From Epiperipatus broadwayi (taxonomy: Eukaryota > Onychophora > Udeonychophora > Euonychophora > Peripatidae), in contig JAQFVV010006197.1 in NCBI GenBank assembly GCA_028023455.1, forward strand, positions 13,823,254 to 13,887,253: a stretch of DNA of 64,000 nt. Reading direction: 5' to 3'. Below, piece after piece: positions 49,746-62,083 of this stretch. Made by a program: the position numbers and the translations under genes. How positions within the stretch are numbered: the first letter of the stretch is position 1; the number at the start of each line of letters is the position of its first letter. The notes under the pieces were generated by a model, which did no database searches, was not told where the DNA came from, and was given only the letters and a program-made list of their open reading frames with translations.

Positions 49746-50178
49746 TATTACTCTATTATCTTTTTTATAATTTCATTATTTTATTTTTTTGTTAATTATT
49801 TTTGTTGATGTTTTTGTATATATGACTTGTTAAATTAAAGTGTATCATAAATACATTATGTGTATGTTAAAAACATGTATATGTTCTATTCTCAGCAATT
49901 TTTGAAATCAGTATAAAGGCTTGGAATGAAGTGATATCATTATGATTGTCCTACACCTTAAGAAGATATTGAAAAGATCTAAATTAAATATTTGATTTTT
50001 GTTAAAAAGCACCTCTTGATTTCATTTACGCTAGAAAATATTATTTCAAAATTAACTTTGTTTTAGAAATTGGATTGGAAATTATTTATTTGTTGTGTAG
50101 TTAGTTGTTCAGAAAGTCAAGCACCAAAATGCCATTCTCAACACTGCAGTTCTATTCATTTGGGAAAAATAATAAATA

Positions 50179-50189
50179 CCCCCCCCCCC
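50179..50189. repeat. C11 homopolymer
   Basis: Eleven consecutive C after A/T-rich sequence. Confidence 0.85.
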
Positions 50190-50309
50190 AATGAAGTATC
50201 ATCACTCTAAATCATTGAATTTTGGCTAAGTAGCACAAGATAGTTTGGGCAATTTTTTAAATATATTTTTTCATTGTAAGCTATTTTTGTGAAATACATA
50301 TATATATAT

Positions 50310-51020
50310 ATTCAAAATATTCTAGTATAATTATGCCTATATAAAATAAAAACAAAATCTTCATTATAGCCAGCTTATGGCATTTTATGCCATCTTAAGT
50401 AGCAATCGATCATTAAAATTGAAATCCCATTAAAATCACGTAACAGTAACATTCCCACGTGAATGGCTAACTTTCCACAAATTATGAATACTCACACAAT
50501 TACATTGTTTATTCAACACATTGTCTGTAATATTTATAAAATATGATTCTTTAATTTTTATTTTCTTCAAGTCATTTTTCACATGTAAAACAAAAACACT
50601 ATCAAAGCAGGAATCTCCATTGCAAATCACTGCATGTACTGCAAAAACAGATTTATATTTATCCACAGAATGACACAACTTCATGCTCCCAAATTCTTTT
50701 TTTTAATGCACATTTAGTCTTTCTGATATAACTATATCCACAATGACAGACCACTTTATAAATAATATTACATTTATTGATTTCATCATCACATTCTTTT
50801 CCATTTATAATTAATCCTCCAGTATTTGGACCAACCTTAAATGCAACATTAAAATGAGCAAACACTAATGAAGTAATCCTTCTACACACATTATCATTTA
50901 TATAATAAGGCAATGCTGTCCATGTTTTCTCTTCCCTATTATCCTTCCTCAATCTATTTCTAAATTCAGATAATGTACTTAAAACATTTTTTCTATTATA
51001 GCTCATTTTCAATAAGTCAT
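50310..51020 (-). pseudogene. Penelope-like element C-terminal region (GIY-YIG), minus copy
   Basis: The minus strand from about 51006 to 50659 encodes a linker (LPYYINDNVCRRITSLVFAH, then FNVAFKVGPNTGGLIING) followed by IIYKVVCHCGYSYIRKTKCA and LKKRIWEHE. The order fits Penelope-like elements: an RT thumb/linker, then a GIY-YIG endonuclease with a Cys-containing insert, and a helix with the conserved Arg and Glu-His. The Gly of 'YIG' is replaced (YIR). Relative to the plus copy, about 14 bases are missing after EHE (near 50685). This shifts the frame, so the rest (HSVDKYKSVFAVHAV, CFDSVFVLHVKNDL) lies in the frame ending at 50436. The RT palm is absent. The element is broken and incomplete. 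Confidence 0.8.
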
Positions 51021-51024
51021 TTAC

Positions 51025-51565
51025 ATATATTTCAACATTAGATATTTTATCATTAATGGAAAAGATTGTGTTGATAAAATCAATAAATATAATATCATTT
51101 ATAAAGGGATATGCCATTGTGGACATAGTTATATCAGTGAAACCAAATGTGCATTAAAAAAGATAATTCAGGAGCATGAATTATTATATAATAGATTGCA
51201 TCATTCTGTGGACAGATATAAATCTGTTTTTGCAGAACATGCAGTGATTTATAATATCTGCTTTGATAGTGTTTTTGTTTTACATGTGGAAAATGACTTG
51301 AAGAATAGAAAAATTAAAATCATATTTTATAAATTTTACAGACCATGTGTTGAATAAACAATGTAATTGTGTGAGCATTCATAATTTGTGGAAAGTTGGC
51401 CATTCACGTGGGAACATTACTGTTATGTGATTTTAATAAGATTTAAATTTTAACAATTGATTGCTACTCATGATGGTATAAAATACTGTAAGTGGTTATA
51501 GTGAAGATTTTATTTCTATTTCATATAAGCATATTTTTTTTTTAGTATTTATTCTAAAATATTTT
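51025..51565 (+). pseudogene. Penelope-like element C-terminal region, plus copy
   Basis: This is an inverted, diverged copy of 50310-50840. It is open from 51073 to a stop at 51355-51357. The reading is DKINKYNIIYKGICHCGHSY, then ISETKCALKKIIQEHE, then HHSVDRYKSVFAEHAV and CFDSVFVLHVENDL. It keeps the frame that the minus copy lost, but the catalytic-type Arg of the 'KRIWEH' helix is changed (KIIQEH). Similarity continues past the stop to about 51565 as noncoding 3' sequence. The two copies meet head-to-head with about 185 bp of unique spacer belonging to the minus copy. Confidence 0.8.
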
Positions 51566-51894
51566 TATTATATTTATTTTGTTTGATGTTATATATATAT
51601 ATAATGAGTAAATAAGGTAGATTTACTCTGTTACTGGCTCCCCATTTTAGTTACCTAAATTATATTTTAGAGAATTTTTTTTTTTCTAAAAGATTTCCAA
51701 TTGACCAGAGTAACTTTTTAGGTTCCTTTGTACACAAGAATTATGGCACCATCAGACAACAAGTAAGCTTGATTAAAATATTTCTTTGGAGCACTGTTAA
51801 AAATAACTGACAGCCATGTAAATTTTCTAGAGATTTCTATTGAAGGACTGAATTTTCAGGGAATATTTTGATTCAAGGCAGCTTTGCTGACTGG

Positions 51895-53574
51895 GTGAGA
51901 GTGTCTGATTGTTGGAAGGACCCCTGAGGGCCTGAATTCTAGTTTTTATATGGGGTGGAGCTGGGAAAAAGGTGCTCTGGAGATCGTTACCAGAATTGGG
52001 TAGCTCATTTATTTGTTATAGTAGCATTATTCATTTAGACTTTAATGCTTGCTTTTTAAACCTGAGATTTTACTTAGAAAGAATTTTTCCACAATAATAA
52101 ATTGTTTCTCATTTTACCTGATCATTTATTTCAAGTGCTGCTTTATCTTTTATCCATGCATTTGAAGCTAGATCACGGACTATGTCTCTTAAAACGTTTT
52201 TACCAGTTTTGGATGGCTCATTCATGTGTTAAAAATGACAACATTATTCATTGCAGTTTTGTGCTTGCATTTTAGACCTGAGATTTCACTTGTGAAAAAG
52301 ATTTTTTCCCACTATAGTGAATTGTTTTAGACTGTATCTGAACATTTGATTTCAAGTTTTGCTTAATTATTCAACCTTACATTCTATATTAAACGTTTTT
52401 TTCTATTTTAAATGCTGAACTGTACAAATCGATAATTTTAACATTTGACTATATGAATTAGTGCTTCTGGTTTTCATAGATTATCAGAGTGCTGAAACAT
52501 GATGGACACTATTCAATAGGCGATTTTAGTGGATAAATGACTCTATGTACATCTTTGATTGCTGTATAGATCTAGAACTATATTGTGGTATAACACATAA
52601 TCCAAGCATCTGGTTATTACATATACATTAAAGTTCTTGATTTTGGAAAGTAATGATGAATTCTTTAGGCAAGGCATTGGAAATCCTGGAGATTTGCACT
52701 ATGATTTTAAACTTAGCAATTATTATGACATTGGATTGTTAACAGATGCGCCTCATTGTATGGATTGTGCTTCTAGTTTTATCATTTGATTTTTACCAAT
52801 AGTTAAGGACCTTATGGATTAAGGCTTTTAGTTTTTTATAAGTTGTCTGGAAGCTGAAACATTATGGACAAAACTCAAGTTCCCAAAGAGTTCAACTGTG
52901 ATTTGAACATTGGATTGGGGCTACTGTGTCACTCATCTTTGCAGTCTTGAGGACTGAGTAGGTTGCTTGGAGAGCTCCCTGGGCTTGTTTCCTGGTCTCA
53001 GAGGGGGGCATGGATGTGGGTGTATTGGGTTCTAGTATGGGTTTCAGATGAGTCTGGAACTTGGGTATTCCTGGGGCCTAAATTCTGGGGTTCTTATGGG
53101 GGGGGGCTGGGATGTGAGTGCTATTGGGGATTAGTACAGGTTTCATCTTTCTCATCTTTAGGACAGTGGAGATGACATGATGCATTGTGGTTTTAATCTC
53201 TTTGTTCTCTATGTGATTCATAGGTTGGTTATTAGACTATGTGATAATCTGTAGATGGCATATGATGTAAGCATGTGAGATTTACGTTTTTGATTAGTGC
53301 TATGGCTTAAACTTCAAATCAGGGCTGCTGTGTCACTCATCTCTGCATCCGGATGGCCCAGGTCTGGTGCTTGGAAAGTCTCACAAGCCTCGGTTTTGGA
53401 GGGATCTGGGTGCTGTGGGGATTAGTAAGGGCATTGGATGAGAGAGTCTGAGCTTTGGAAATACCCCAAGGCCTGGTTTCCAGTCCTTAGTGGGGGTGTG
53501 TGGGACGTGGGTGCTGCGGGGATTAGTACGAGTTTTCACTTTCTCATCTTTTGTATGGTGGAGATGATATGATT
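51895..53574 (+). repeat. Degenerate G-rich repeat array
   Basis: Three diverged units (about 51895-51995, 52919-53180 and 53324-53574) share an ordered set of motifs. These are GTGTCACTCATCT at the start (in two units), a GAGAGTCTGAGCTTTGGAA-type segment, GGCCTGRWTTCYAGT, a GGGG-rich piece, GTGGGTGCT, and GGGGATTAGTAC followed by TTTC. The two larger units each contain two sub-units of about 85 bp. Interspersed are two other diverged direct repeats (51995-52150 with 52205-52365; 52463-52525 with 52822-52885). The plus strand is strongly G-rich over C, unlike anything else in the window. The GGTTTCCAGTCC piece looks B-box-like, so tandem tRNA-derived SINE monomers are possible. Confidence 0.7.
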
Positions 53575-55837
53575 CTTGGTAGCTGTGATCTATCTAATTG
53601 CCATTAAGGTCAGGGGTTACTTGGTAAACTATAAGAGAAGCTATGAATGGCAGGATATATACATTTACAATTCAGGGTTTTTCTGTTCACTTGGTAAATC
53701 ATGTTTTGCATTGTAAATCATAGTTTGAATCTTATATATCACTAAATATGACATGTAAATTCAAAGATTAATATTATGTTAATAAATCATATTTTGAAAA
53801 CAAAACTTTTTTATATCAAACGTATCAAATTTCTTCAACGTAATATTATTTCATTACTTTATTATATATAGACATTTGTCTATATTAATAGAAAATTCTT
53901 TTATATGGCATATAATCTGGCTTATTTAAAAAATACTTTTTTTTTTTTTTTAATAAGTCATAATATTTTTAAAAATAAAAGCAATTTCTTAGAATGATCA
54001 ATATCTGCTTTTATATATATTTTAAAAAAATGTATATAAAAGTAGAAAAAGATGCAGCAATAGCTAGTATTTATTATACCAGTTGCCACTCTGCATACCT
54101 TAGGAAAGTGGTAAGTTTTGAAACAAATGTTTGGTTCACAGTTCCAACTGTACTTTTGATGCTCAAACCTTTTACTAACTCCCCCCTTCGATTATTAATT
54201 TCATATTAACTAGCTAATTATAATTTAAAAAATATTATTAGATGCACAGTTTTAACTAAATAAGCAAATTTTTTAAAAGTAAAGAATCACTAATTAATTT
54301 TATATTATTTTCTGTGACATACCTATTATATAGAGTGAATAATATGTAGTCATAGATTTTTGTACATAGTTTTTTAATTAAAAAAATTAATTAATTAAAA
54401 TAAGAAATTCTCTCAAGGCATTTTCATCCATTTGTAGGTTGATTACAATGTGAAGATTTTAATTGAAAAAAAAAAAATCTTATATTTGAAATATCAATTA
54501 GAACCATTAATTAAATTATTTTTATTTAGAAATTGACATGAATTAAATGTAATCCTTTTTATAATCTTATCTTTCTATAATGTTTATTTTTTTAGACTAT
54601 CAGTTTAATAAAATTTGCATATGTGTATATATATGTTCCGAATTTAAAAATGTGCAATATATAGTATCATTCATTTTAGATAATGTTTGTAAATATCTTA
54701 GTAAAATTGCCTACGTGGAAATTAAGATTGTTAATTAGACTTGTTTACATTAAAAAAAAAAAAAAGAATCAGTATTATAAATTATTAAAAATAAACAATC
54801 TGCTAAGAAAAAAACAAGAATTGAAATTATTATTGAGAAGACAAATGCATCAATAATTTTAAGAATGAGGATTTGCATTTTTTCATTTCCTAAACTTTTT
54901 TTTTTTGATTGTAAGTTTATTGCACCTGAAAGATTAATGCGTTTCTATATACATTGACTATTTTCAATAAGGAAAAATTTGTTCCATATTACTACTCCAA
55001 CTTTATAAAATCCGCTGCAAAGAAACAAAATCAAAATCTTGATGAGAAAATGCTTTAACTCACTGATGATTATTGTAATCATGTTTTTGACACCAGCAAT
55101 GGTGCACAGTTAACTCGTTCTTTCTCTTTTGATATCTCCAATAGTAGTTCTTCTTTCATCAAACATATTAACCTCATACAGCACCAAGAGCTTTCTATGA
55201 ATTTATTTTCCAATGAACATTGGATTTATTCTTTATGATGCTATATTTAAGGCAGACATTTTTAGTTGGAATAACTATAATTCTCACTTTTAGAAGCATA
55301 TAACTAGCTGTCTTTTTTATATAAAATTTATTACAGTCATTACTTTTTGCTGGACCAAGATATCTATTTACTGAATGTTCCTTAGAATGCAGCACAATTC
55401 ATATCAGTAAATTTCTTTACCATTTAACTATGTATATATATGTTCAAAAGTTTTTGTATTACATAACATAGGATGTATTACATACATAGGATGAATAAAT
55501 AATTTCTATTGATATCCAAGTGTATCCTAAGATATATGTTTATGATAAGGACTTTAAAAATCCGTACACATATTGTGAATTTTATTTTTTAAAAATAATC
55601 TTGTAATCATTTATTATATGAACAAAATCTTAGCGTAACTTGAATTTTAATTATTAGATGTTTGTGTTTGTATATATGAAATAATCTGTCTGATACCCAA
55701 TTCATTTCGCTAAATGTGAGGGTTAATTGTGAATAATAAATTATCTCATGCAACTATAAATATTTTCTTGCTGGCTTGTAGAATATATTACTGTCTCCTC
55801 CAACGATTATTTTCCATATAAACATTTTTTTTTCATA
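53575..55837. other. A/T-rich stretch without recognised genes
   Basis: Open frames at 53994-54209 (+) and 55195-55395 (-) have no recognised domain. A GTG|GTAAGT donor-like site lies near 54108-54115, without supporting coding context. Nothing else was recognised. Confidence 0.45.
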
Positions 55838-55928
55838 TGTCAAAGCATCGGCCGGGAAGCGAGCCCGCAACAATTGTCTGAAAGCACTTGCTTGCAAGGC
55901 AGCTGCGCTGACCTCTCGGCTACCAACT
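55838..55928 (-). repeat. tRNA-derived SINE, family a
   Basis: On the minus strand the sequence runs GTTGGTAGCCGAGAGGTCAG (A-box region), CAGCTGCCTTGCAAGC, GCGGGCTCGCTTCCCGGCC (B-box region), and ends GATGCTTTGACATATG with an A-rich tail. It matches the copies at 25.3 and 59.8 kb. The overlapping open frame 55874-56116 is accidental. Confidence 0.75.
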
Positions 55929-58900
55929 TTTTTAAAATCTTCTCTTTATACTTTTTCTCTTATTTTCCTTTTTATTCACTATCTTCAATCATTTATGTTG
56001 ATCTGGTTACTGATTATCACGAGTTTCACTTTGCCTTTACTGTGGCAACAGGAATAATAAGTGTTGGTGTAAGCCCATATTTATTCTTAAGTTACAGGCA
56101 CGTAATCGAGTATTAGCGATATTCTTTTATGAATGGTTGCTCATAATCATGATAATTGCTTGATCAAAGTCAAAGATTTGATATAATGATGAAAACTTGC
56201 ATTTAAACAATACACATGTAGAATGACTAAAAAATAATTTCTATTAATATTCTACTGTATTCAAAAATGTCTGGTTATGACATTGACTCACAAATTGCTT
56301 TTTTTATTATCTAAAAGAGATAATAATAATTTTATGTGTAGTTGAAGATTTATGCCTATTAATTTTTTTTTAATGAAAACGTAAAATAAAAAATATACAA
56401 ATGATTTTTTTTTATGTAATTTAAATATTTGAGGGCAAGCCCAACGTATTATTTCTGACATTAATTAATTCATCAGCTATTATTTCCTTTTCCATTTTTT
56501 CCCTCCCGTGATTGATTGTAATTGGTTATTGCTCTGAAAATAAACTATTAGAGTTGTTGGCCGCCAGCTTCATTGAACTTTTTTCTTTTTGAAAAATTGA
56601 TAGTTGATTTTATGTTTTCAAAATTCCAACCATCTGTAGCTGCTCATATATTATTTGAAAAATGGCCTGAGATACTTCTTCACCTTACCCTGAAACTTTT
56701 CTTATCCATTCAAGCGGAAGTAGATGCTGCGCTTCATTAGACGGGAGATCAGGATGATCTATTCATATGTAAGAAAGGCTTCATGATCTGTAAATCGGAT
56801 TTCTTTGTTAAACTACTGGGTAATTTAAGCATAAATAAAAGAAAAATAGGCGGCATTAACAAAACTTTTAAGTGCATTCTTTATATAGAATGATAGGTGA
56901 ATATGGGGGGGGGGAGAAATTAATATAAAAATATTATGTGGAAGTTTGCCATTTTAATAGTCTGTTATTGTAACATTATTTTCTATAATAATAGAAATGA
57001 ACTTCTAATAATCTTTATAAAAAATTGCATTTTATCATTTGTTTTGCTTTTATATATATGTAAAATGTGGAGATCGTGATATATATATATATTGTACTTG
57101 CAATACATATTTATAAACAAAGTAAACATATATGTAAACATTAAGCTTCATTAAAAAAATGCTGAGTATAATTTGAAGTATAATTTAATCACTAAAGTTT
57201 ATAACCTTCAACCTCACAACAATCATCCTATTTTATGTTATTGATTCCATTTAAGGTAAAATTTACATATGAAGAGTTCAGATCAAAACTAGACTTTTAT
57301 AATTCTTATCTATATAGTAGAATCTATCAATGATGCATAGTATTTAAAAATCACGTGTTAACCATATCTTTAGAAAAAACAAAACAAAGCAAATTATAAA
57401 AATCCTCATAGATAAATGTCTGAATTTTCTACTAACTATTGTCTTTAAGAATGTAACCTTAAATTTACCATTCATAAATCTAAAAATCACAGATTTGATC
57501 CCCATCCTAATACTGCCACTAGTCAAGTTAGCACACCCGACAAGAGAGAATAATACCACTTGAAAATATTATATACTAACCTCTCTGCTATTAACTAACA
57601 GTTGATTTTATTTGAAAAGTTTAAATAAAATTTAATTTTTATAAAAACACTTAACAATTCATGTTAGATGATGAGATAAAGGAAATAATTACAATTAAAA
57701 TATCACGTTTTCAGACAAATATATCACAATCATCTATTTGTGCTATTTTACCCATGGGACTTTATTTATAAAAATACTACTTTTTATATACGGACTCCTA
57801 GATTAACTCATTATGCTTGTATAAATAATAATTGAATAAAATCATTTCAAGCTTTTTATGGGATTGAGGGATTTTAATGCCAAGGATGAATGAAGAAATA
57901 AGTAACACATAGTTAATAGCTTAAGAGATCATGTGACATTTGAGCACCTAAATCATAAATTGCATATTTAGCAAGTTCATTCTGTTATATTTTGAATTAT
58001 TTTTATTATTATTTATATTACTCAGATAAGATTGATTTTGGAAACTTTAGCTCAAAATCTGTCATTCTTCCCAGGGCTAATGTTTGAATTGCCAATTGTC
58101 TTACTTTCTGTTTAATTGTTTGGAAGTTTTATATTTAGAAATTTGCTATATATGTATACATAACACAGTTTTCATAATCATTAGTCACATTCCCAACATC
58201 AGGTCCTATTTCATATTGAAAAATCAAAAAAACATTGATAATAACTTTCAAAGAGGAAAATTCTAGAAAATTTTTTGCAATATAAAATATAATGCTATGC
58301 ATGAAGAGATCCTATACACAAATTTATATAAAATCCTATTCATGGAACAACTAAGTCTAAAAATGTGACTATAACAATTCAAAATATTGATTCCCAAAGA
58401 ATCATTTAATTAACTAGCAAATAATACCCTTTCTTAAATAATGCTAATCTGTATGACATTTTTAAATCCAACAAATAGATTGGCAATGATGAAAAAAAGA
58501 GGCATTATTTACAAATTCATTTAAGTGATTTTTTGATAATCTGCTTGTGAATCATTGTAGTAACATTTTCAGCCTTGTTGTTCTGTGAATAACTTTATAT
58601 TATCAATGTTACATATTTGATAAGATGGTGTTCATTTATAGACTTGTTTAAAATTCATGTATAATTAGTAGATGACTAAGATCAGGTGACTAAAAGTGAA
58701 GAACTAATTGGAAGTATATCAGCAAATAGTTTCTCTTATAGATGAATCTGTTGTTATTTCAATGACATAACTTGTTGTTTAAGAACAGTAATTAATTAAA
58801 AAGATTATTCTTATTGCATTAGCATTATTTAAAGTTTTCAGTTTTATCTTTTCCAATTTTTTTTAAAAGATATAAAAATTTGGTACAAAGACACACTTCA

Positions 58901-59809
58901 TGTAGACCAATCCTCAGACAGTTTTACCATAAATCTTTTATAGCTGAGATATATTGTGAATTATTCTTACATATATTTCTGATCTCTTTCTTTTTAATCT
59001 ATCATTGCTATCATCCTTTTGGGCATTTTATTAAAAAAAACATTTGCTTAGTGATTTGGCTGCCATCCATCTTCTGATAATGTTTCAATACCTAAATCTT
59101 TAGCTGGAAAATATTGCAATAAGAGGATAGGGCGCAGTATGCTGGTTTAATTGTTTTGATATATCATTTCTGCTTTCTGATCTTGTTTTGATTATATTCT
59201 CCAGGTTTTTGATTCTTGTTCAAGATAACTTTACATAATAAGTTCTATGCTTTTTTCTGTAGTTTACTCAACATAATAATTTTTTTTTCTATTCATTTCA
59301 ATCTCAACAATACATTTTATATTGATGTAGAAATTAATCATACATTTTTTTTTTATCAAACAAAAATATGTCCATTGTTATAAAGCAGGGATAATTGAAA
59401 GTTTATATATAGTCGAGACTGGATCTTTTAAAGCAATGTTGGGAATTGTATTTGATTTTGATCAAGTAACCTTATCTTGCTGATATTTAGTTTTAATGAG
59501 CTTCAGATGCATTGTTGATCTGTAGTTTCAAGATGGTTTCACTGCTGTATGATTAGTAAAGAGTTTCACTTCCTGATTATAATTTATGATATGTCTGTTT
59601 TGGTACAAAATCTTACCTGATTGAATAGTAGACTCTCTAATCTATTATAAATTAAAGTTTAGTCAATGACATTTTAAATGCAGACTGTAAAATTGAAGCC
59701 AGAAAGATTTTAGAAATTCTAACAAGGACACAGTCTGCTGCTAAATGATATGTTGGTTTTCATATTTTCATGAAAGAATTTTCATAAGAATATTGATGGA
59801 TATTTAATT
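55929..59809. other. Non-genic stretch with one candidate regulatory block
   Basis: Aside from 56440-56830 (listed separately), a G9 run near 56907-56915 and AT tracts near 57080, nothing was recognised. Open frames at 57344-57559 (-), 58084-58266 (+) and 58880-59077 (+) have no known domain. Confidence 0.45.
56440..56830. promoter_or_regulatory. Candidate conserved noncoding block
   Basis: This block has mixed, non-repetitive sequence with higher G+C than its surroundings. It has no open frame of note and no transposon hallmarks. It contains TGATTGAT (56509-56516), a PBX/Hox-type core, directly followed by TGTAATTGG, a homeodomain-type core, plus TTAATTAATT. The motif evidence is suggestive only. 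Confidence 0.25.
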
Positions 59810-59825
59810 AACTTTAGCACTTATT

Positions 59826-59931
59826 TCATATGTCATAGCATTGGCCGGGAGACAAACCCACAACAATCATCTGCAAACAACTGCTTTCTTGCAAGGCGGC
59901 TGTGCTGATCTCTTGGCTAACAACGCTTGAC
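59826..59931 (-). repeat. tRNA-derived SINE, family a, with 16-bp target duplication
   Basis: The 106-bp insertion lies between two perfect copies of AACTTTAGCACTTATT (59810-59825 and 59932-59947). On the minus strand it reads from GTTAGCCAAGAGATCAGCAC, through GCCGCCTTGCAAG, TTGTGGGTTTGTCTCCCGGCC, to AATGCTATGACATATGAAA. The 16-bp duplication shows LINE-type retrotransposition and fixes the element's limits. The unit is short, essentially a tRNA-related head with a tiny tail. Confidence 0.85.
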
Positions 59932-59947
59932 AACTTTAGCACTTATT

Positions 59948-62083
59948 GAAGTCAGTTTTTACCTATGAGAGTAAATGTCTTTGATATATTGGCAAATATT
60001 AGTTTGCTACATCTTGTTTTTCAAATAGTCATATATAAAATTTATGTTAGAAGTGTAACTTTTCATTTTGGAATATAGATTGAATCTCAGTAGTTATATT
60101 TTCTCTGAGTTTTTTTAGATGCTTTAAATTAACATATTTGTATCATTTTTGAAAGGATGATGATGCATATTTTGTCTACTTATTGAACAAGAAGACAAAG
60201 ACTTGTGTTAAAATCATTTTTTTTTAGAACTTTCCTCTTGTTTGCTGCTTTTCTCTTTAGAAACTTATGATATCAGAAAATGCCTTTTGTTTGACCTTTC
60301 TTCTGATTTAAATATCTCAGCAAAATTAAGCACAAACTAATTTAGATTATTTTAATTATTGTTTTAATAACAAATGTCTTGATATATTGCAATGAATCTG
60401 TTTTAAGACATTTTTTTGTCCAGAAGGACTAATCTAAAGTAGACATTTTATCAAGATATTTAATATATGAATAATATATTATTTATTTTCTGGTGTGATT
60501 TAGATGAAGAAACAAAATAATGTTGCAGCAGTCAGTTTTCATGTGATTATTGTGATTCATAGGAATAATAAAAATGATTTTAATCTCCATTTTTTGTTAA
60601 TTATTGGGTGTTCAAGGTGTTACTTTTAGGCATCACTTAATAAGATCCCATACAAAGTTGTAGATTCCAGAATGAATGGGAAAATGAAAAACATTCATAC
60701 TTTATGTGCACCACATTGGAATGTTAGAAGTGCATGACTGTAACAGTGCCATTCGATAAAGGCAACAAAAATTTATAAAAATTTTAAATTGTGCATATTA
60801 AGGAGCCAATTTTCTCATAATAAATTATAGTAGCCAGATGTGGTACCCAGTGAATGGACACCTGATAAATGATTAATGTACCACTTATAAATAATAGCTC
60901 TTATTGTTCTTGTGACCTTGCTATTAATAGAACCAAAAATGATTTTTAATTTTAAAAACTCATAACTTATTGCCAAAAATTGCACATTAATTCCTGTTAA
61001 AATATAATTCTATTTTTACTCCCTTTCTTCTAACCTTACTGCCTGGAATTAAATAAAAGTTGTCAATATCTATTAACAAATTTGCCATTAAATGTTAAAA
61101 CAGAAGTTATTCACTATTATTAATGTTGTTGCTAAATATATTGAATAATTCTGAACCTCTGATGCAAAAAGATTCCAAAACAATGCGCCAATTAATCAAT
61201 GTTTATTTTATCGACTGATTCATATTTGATTTTTATTCCATTGTATCTCCTGTTAGTAGTTTTTTTTTGTTGTTGTTGTTCTTGAACAATGTGTGTGTAT
61301 TTTATATGGATTAAACTAAATATTGAATTTTATAATGTGCATGATTTTAACTTTATCTTATTATATTTTCAGATTTATACTTTTAAAGCTTTATTCTAAA
61401 AGTTTTATTTGTTACTGAAAGAATTAAAAAAAAAATTAACTTGTTTTGTCATTTCTTTCTAAGTTAATAACAAATATTTCTTAACTTTATTATTGTATTT
61501 TATTTTTTTACACTTTCCCTCGACGTGTTTTTCGCTGAATGAGAGATGTTCATAAATGATTTACTGAAAATTTTCTTATTAAAATGGATAACTTTTCAAA
61601 TCAAATGGATTGAAATATTTGTCATTTTTGACATTCTTTGAGATACTTTAGGATTGGCTACAAGTTTTTTTCTTCTTCTGCTGCTGCTATCATAACCAAT
61701 TATTAATTTCTTTTGTGTGTCAGGAATTTATAAAACAGTATAATCATTTTATTGGAAATACGAGTCTGAATAAAAATATTTATTATTAAATATTTATGAA
61801 CCATAAATGATTTTATATGTATATTTTAAAAATTAACACATACAGATAAATCTATTTATTTAATTTGGAATCCGTTTAGTAGTATAATTGCTTATTGATG
61901 AGCAAAAATTTCTGTTTTAATTATTCACGGGAGAAAATCAAAATTACAACATGGGCTTTAACAATAACATTTACAAATAGAATCTACCAAATTAGACTAA
62001 TCTCTAAGTTGCAATTAAATACGAAGAGATATCAAATTATATAAACACACAATATATGTTTCTTTCGTTTTGCAATATTAGAG
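59948..62083. other. Non-genic stretch, texture mixed near 60.8-61.3 kb
   Basis: No coding domain or transposon end was recognised. Parts near 60.79-60.93 and 61.17-61.26 kb look less repetitive than neighbouring DNA and could be conserved noncoding sequence, but nothing specific supports a function. Confidence 0.4.

Larger units (their letters stand above)
48946..50309. other. A/T-rich stretch with a short tandem repeat
   Basis: A roughly 42-bp direct repeat occurs at 49662-49745 (CATAGTTGRTWYTTATGAAAGTGTG type). A C11 run lies at 50179-50189. Nothing else was recognised. Confidence 0.45.
50310..51565. repeat. Large inverted repeat formed by two Penelope-like copies
   Basis: Arms of about 530 bp (50310-50840 and 51025-51565) face each other. 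They match along coding and 3' noncoding parts, including TTGATTGCTACT and the GAAGATTTT blocks near the outer ends. Divergence is moderate, with many substitutions and one clear 14-base length difference. Confidence 0.85.

Noticed and set aside
52963-53175. 70-codon frame rich in Gly, Trp and Val
   Set aside because: The composition follows from the G-rich repeat array, and the frame is not kept in the related unit at 53324-53574.
54060-54120. Possible micro-exon between a TACCAG acceptor and a GTG|GTAAGT donor
   Set aside because: It is only 28 bp between the sites, with no protein-level support.
55874-56116. 80-codon frame beginning MSESTCLQGSCADLS
   Set aside because: Its start is the reverse reading of SINE family a, and the remainder is low-complexity Phe/Ser/Leu sequence.
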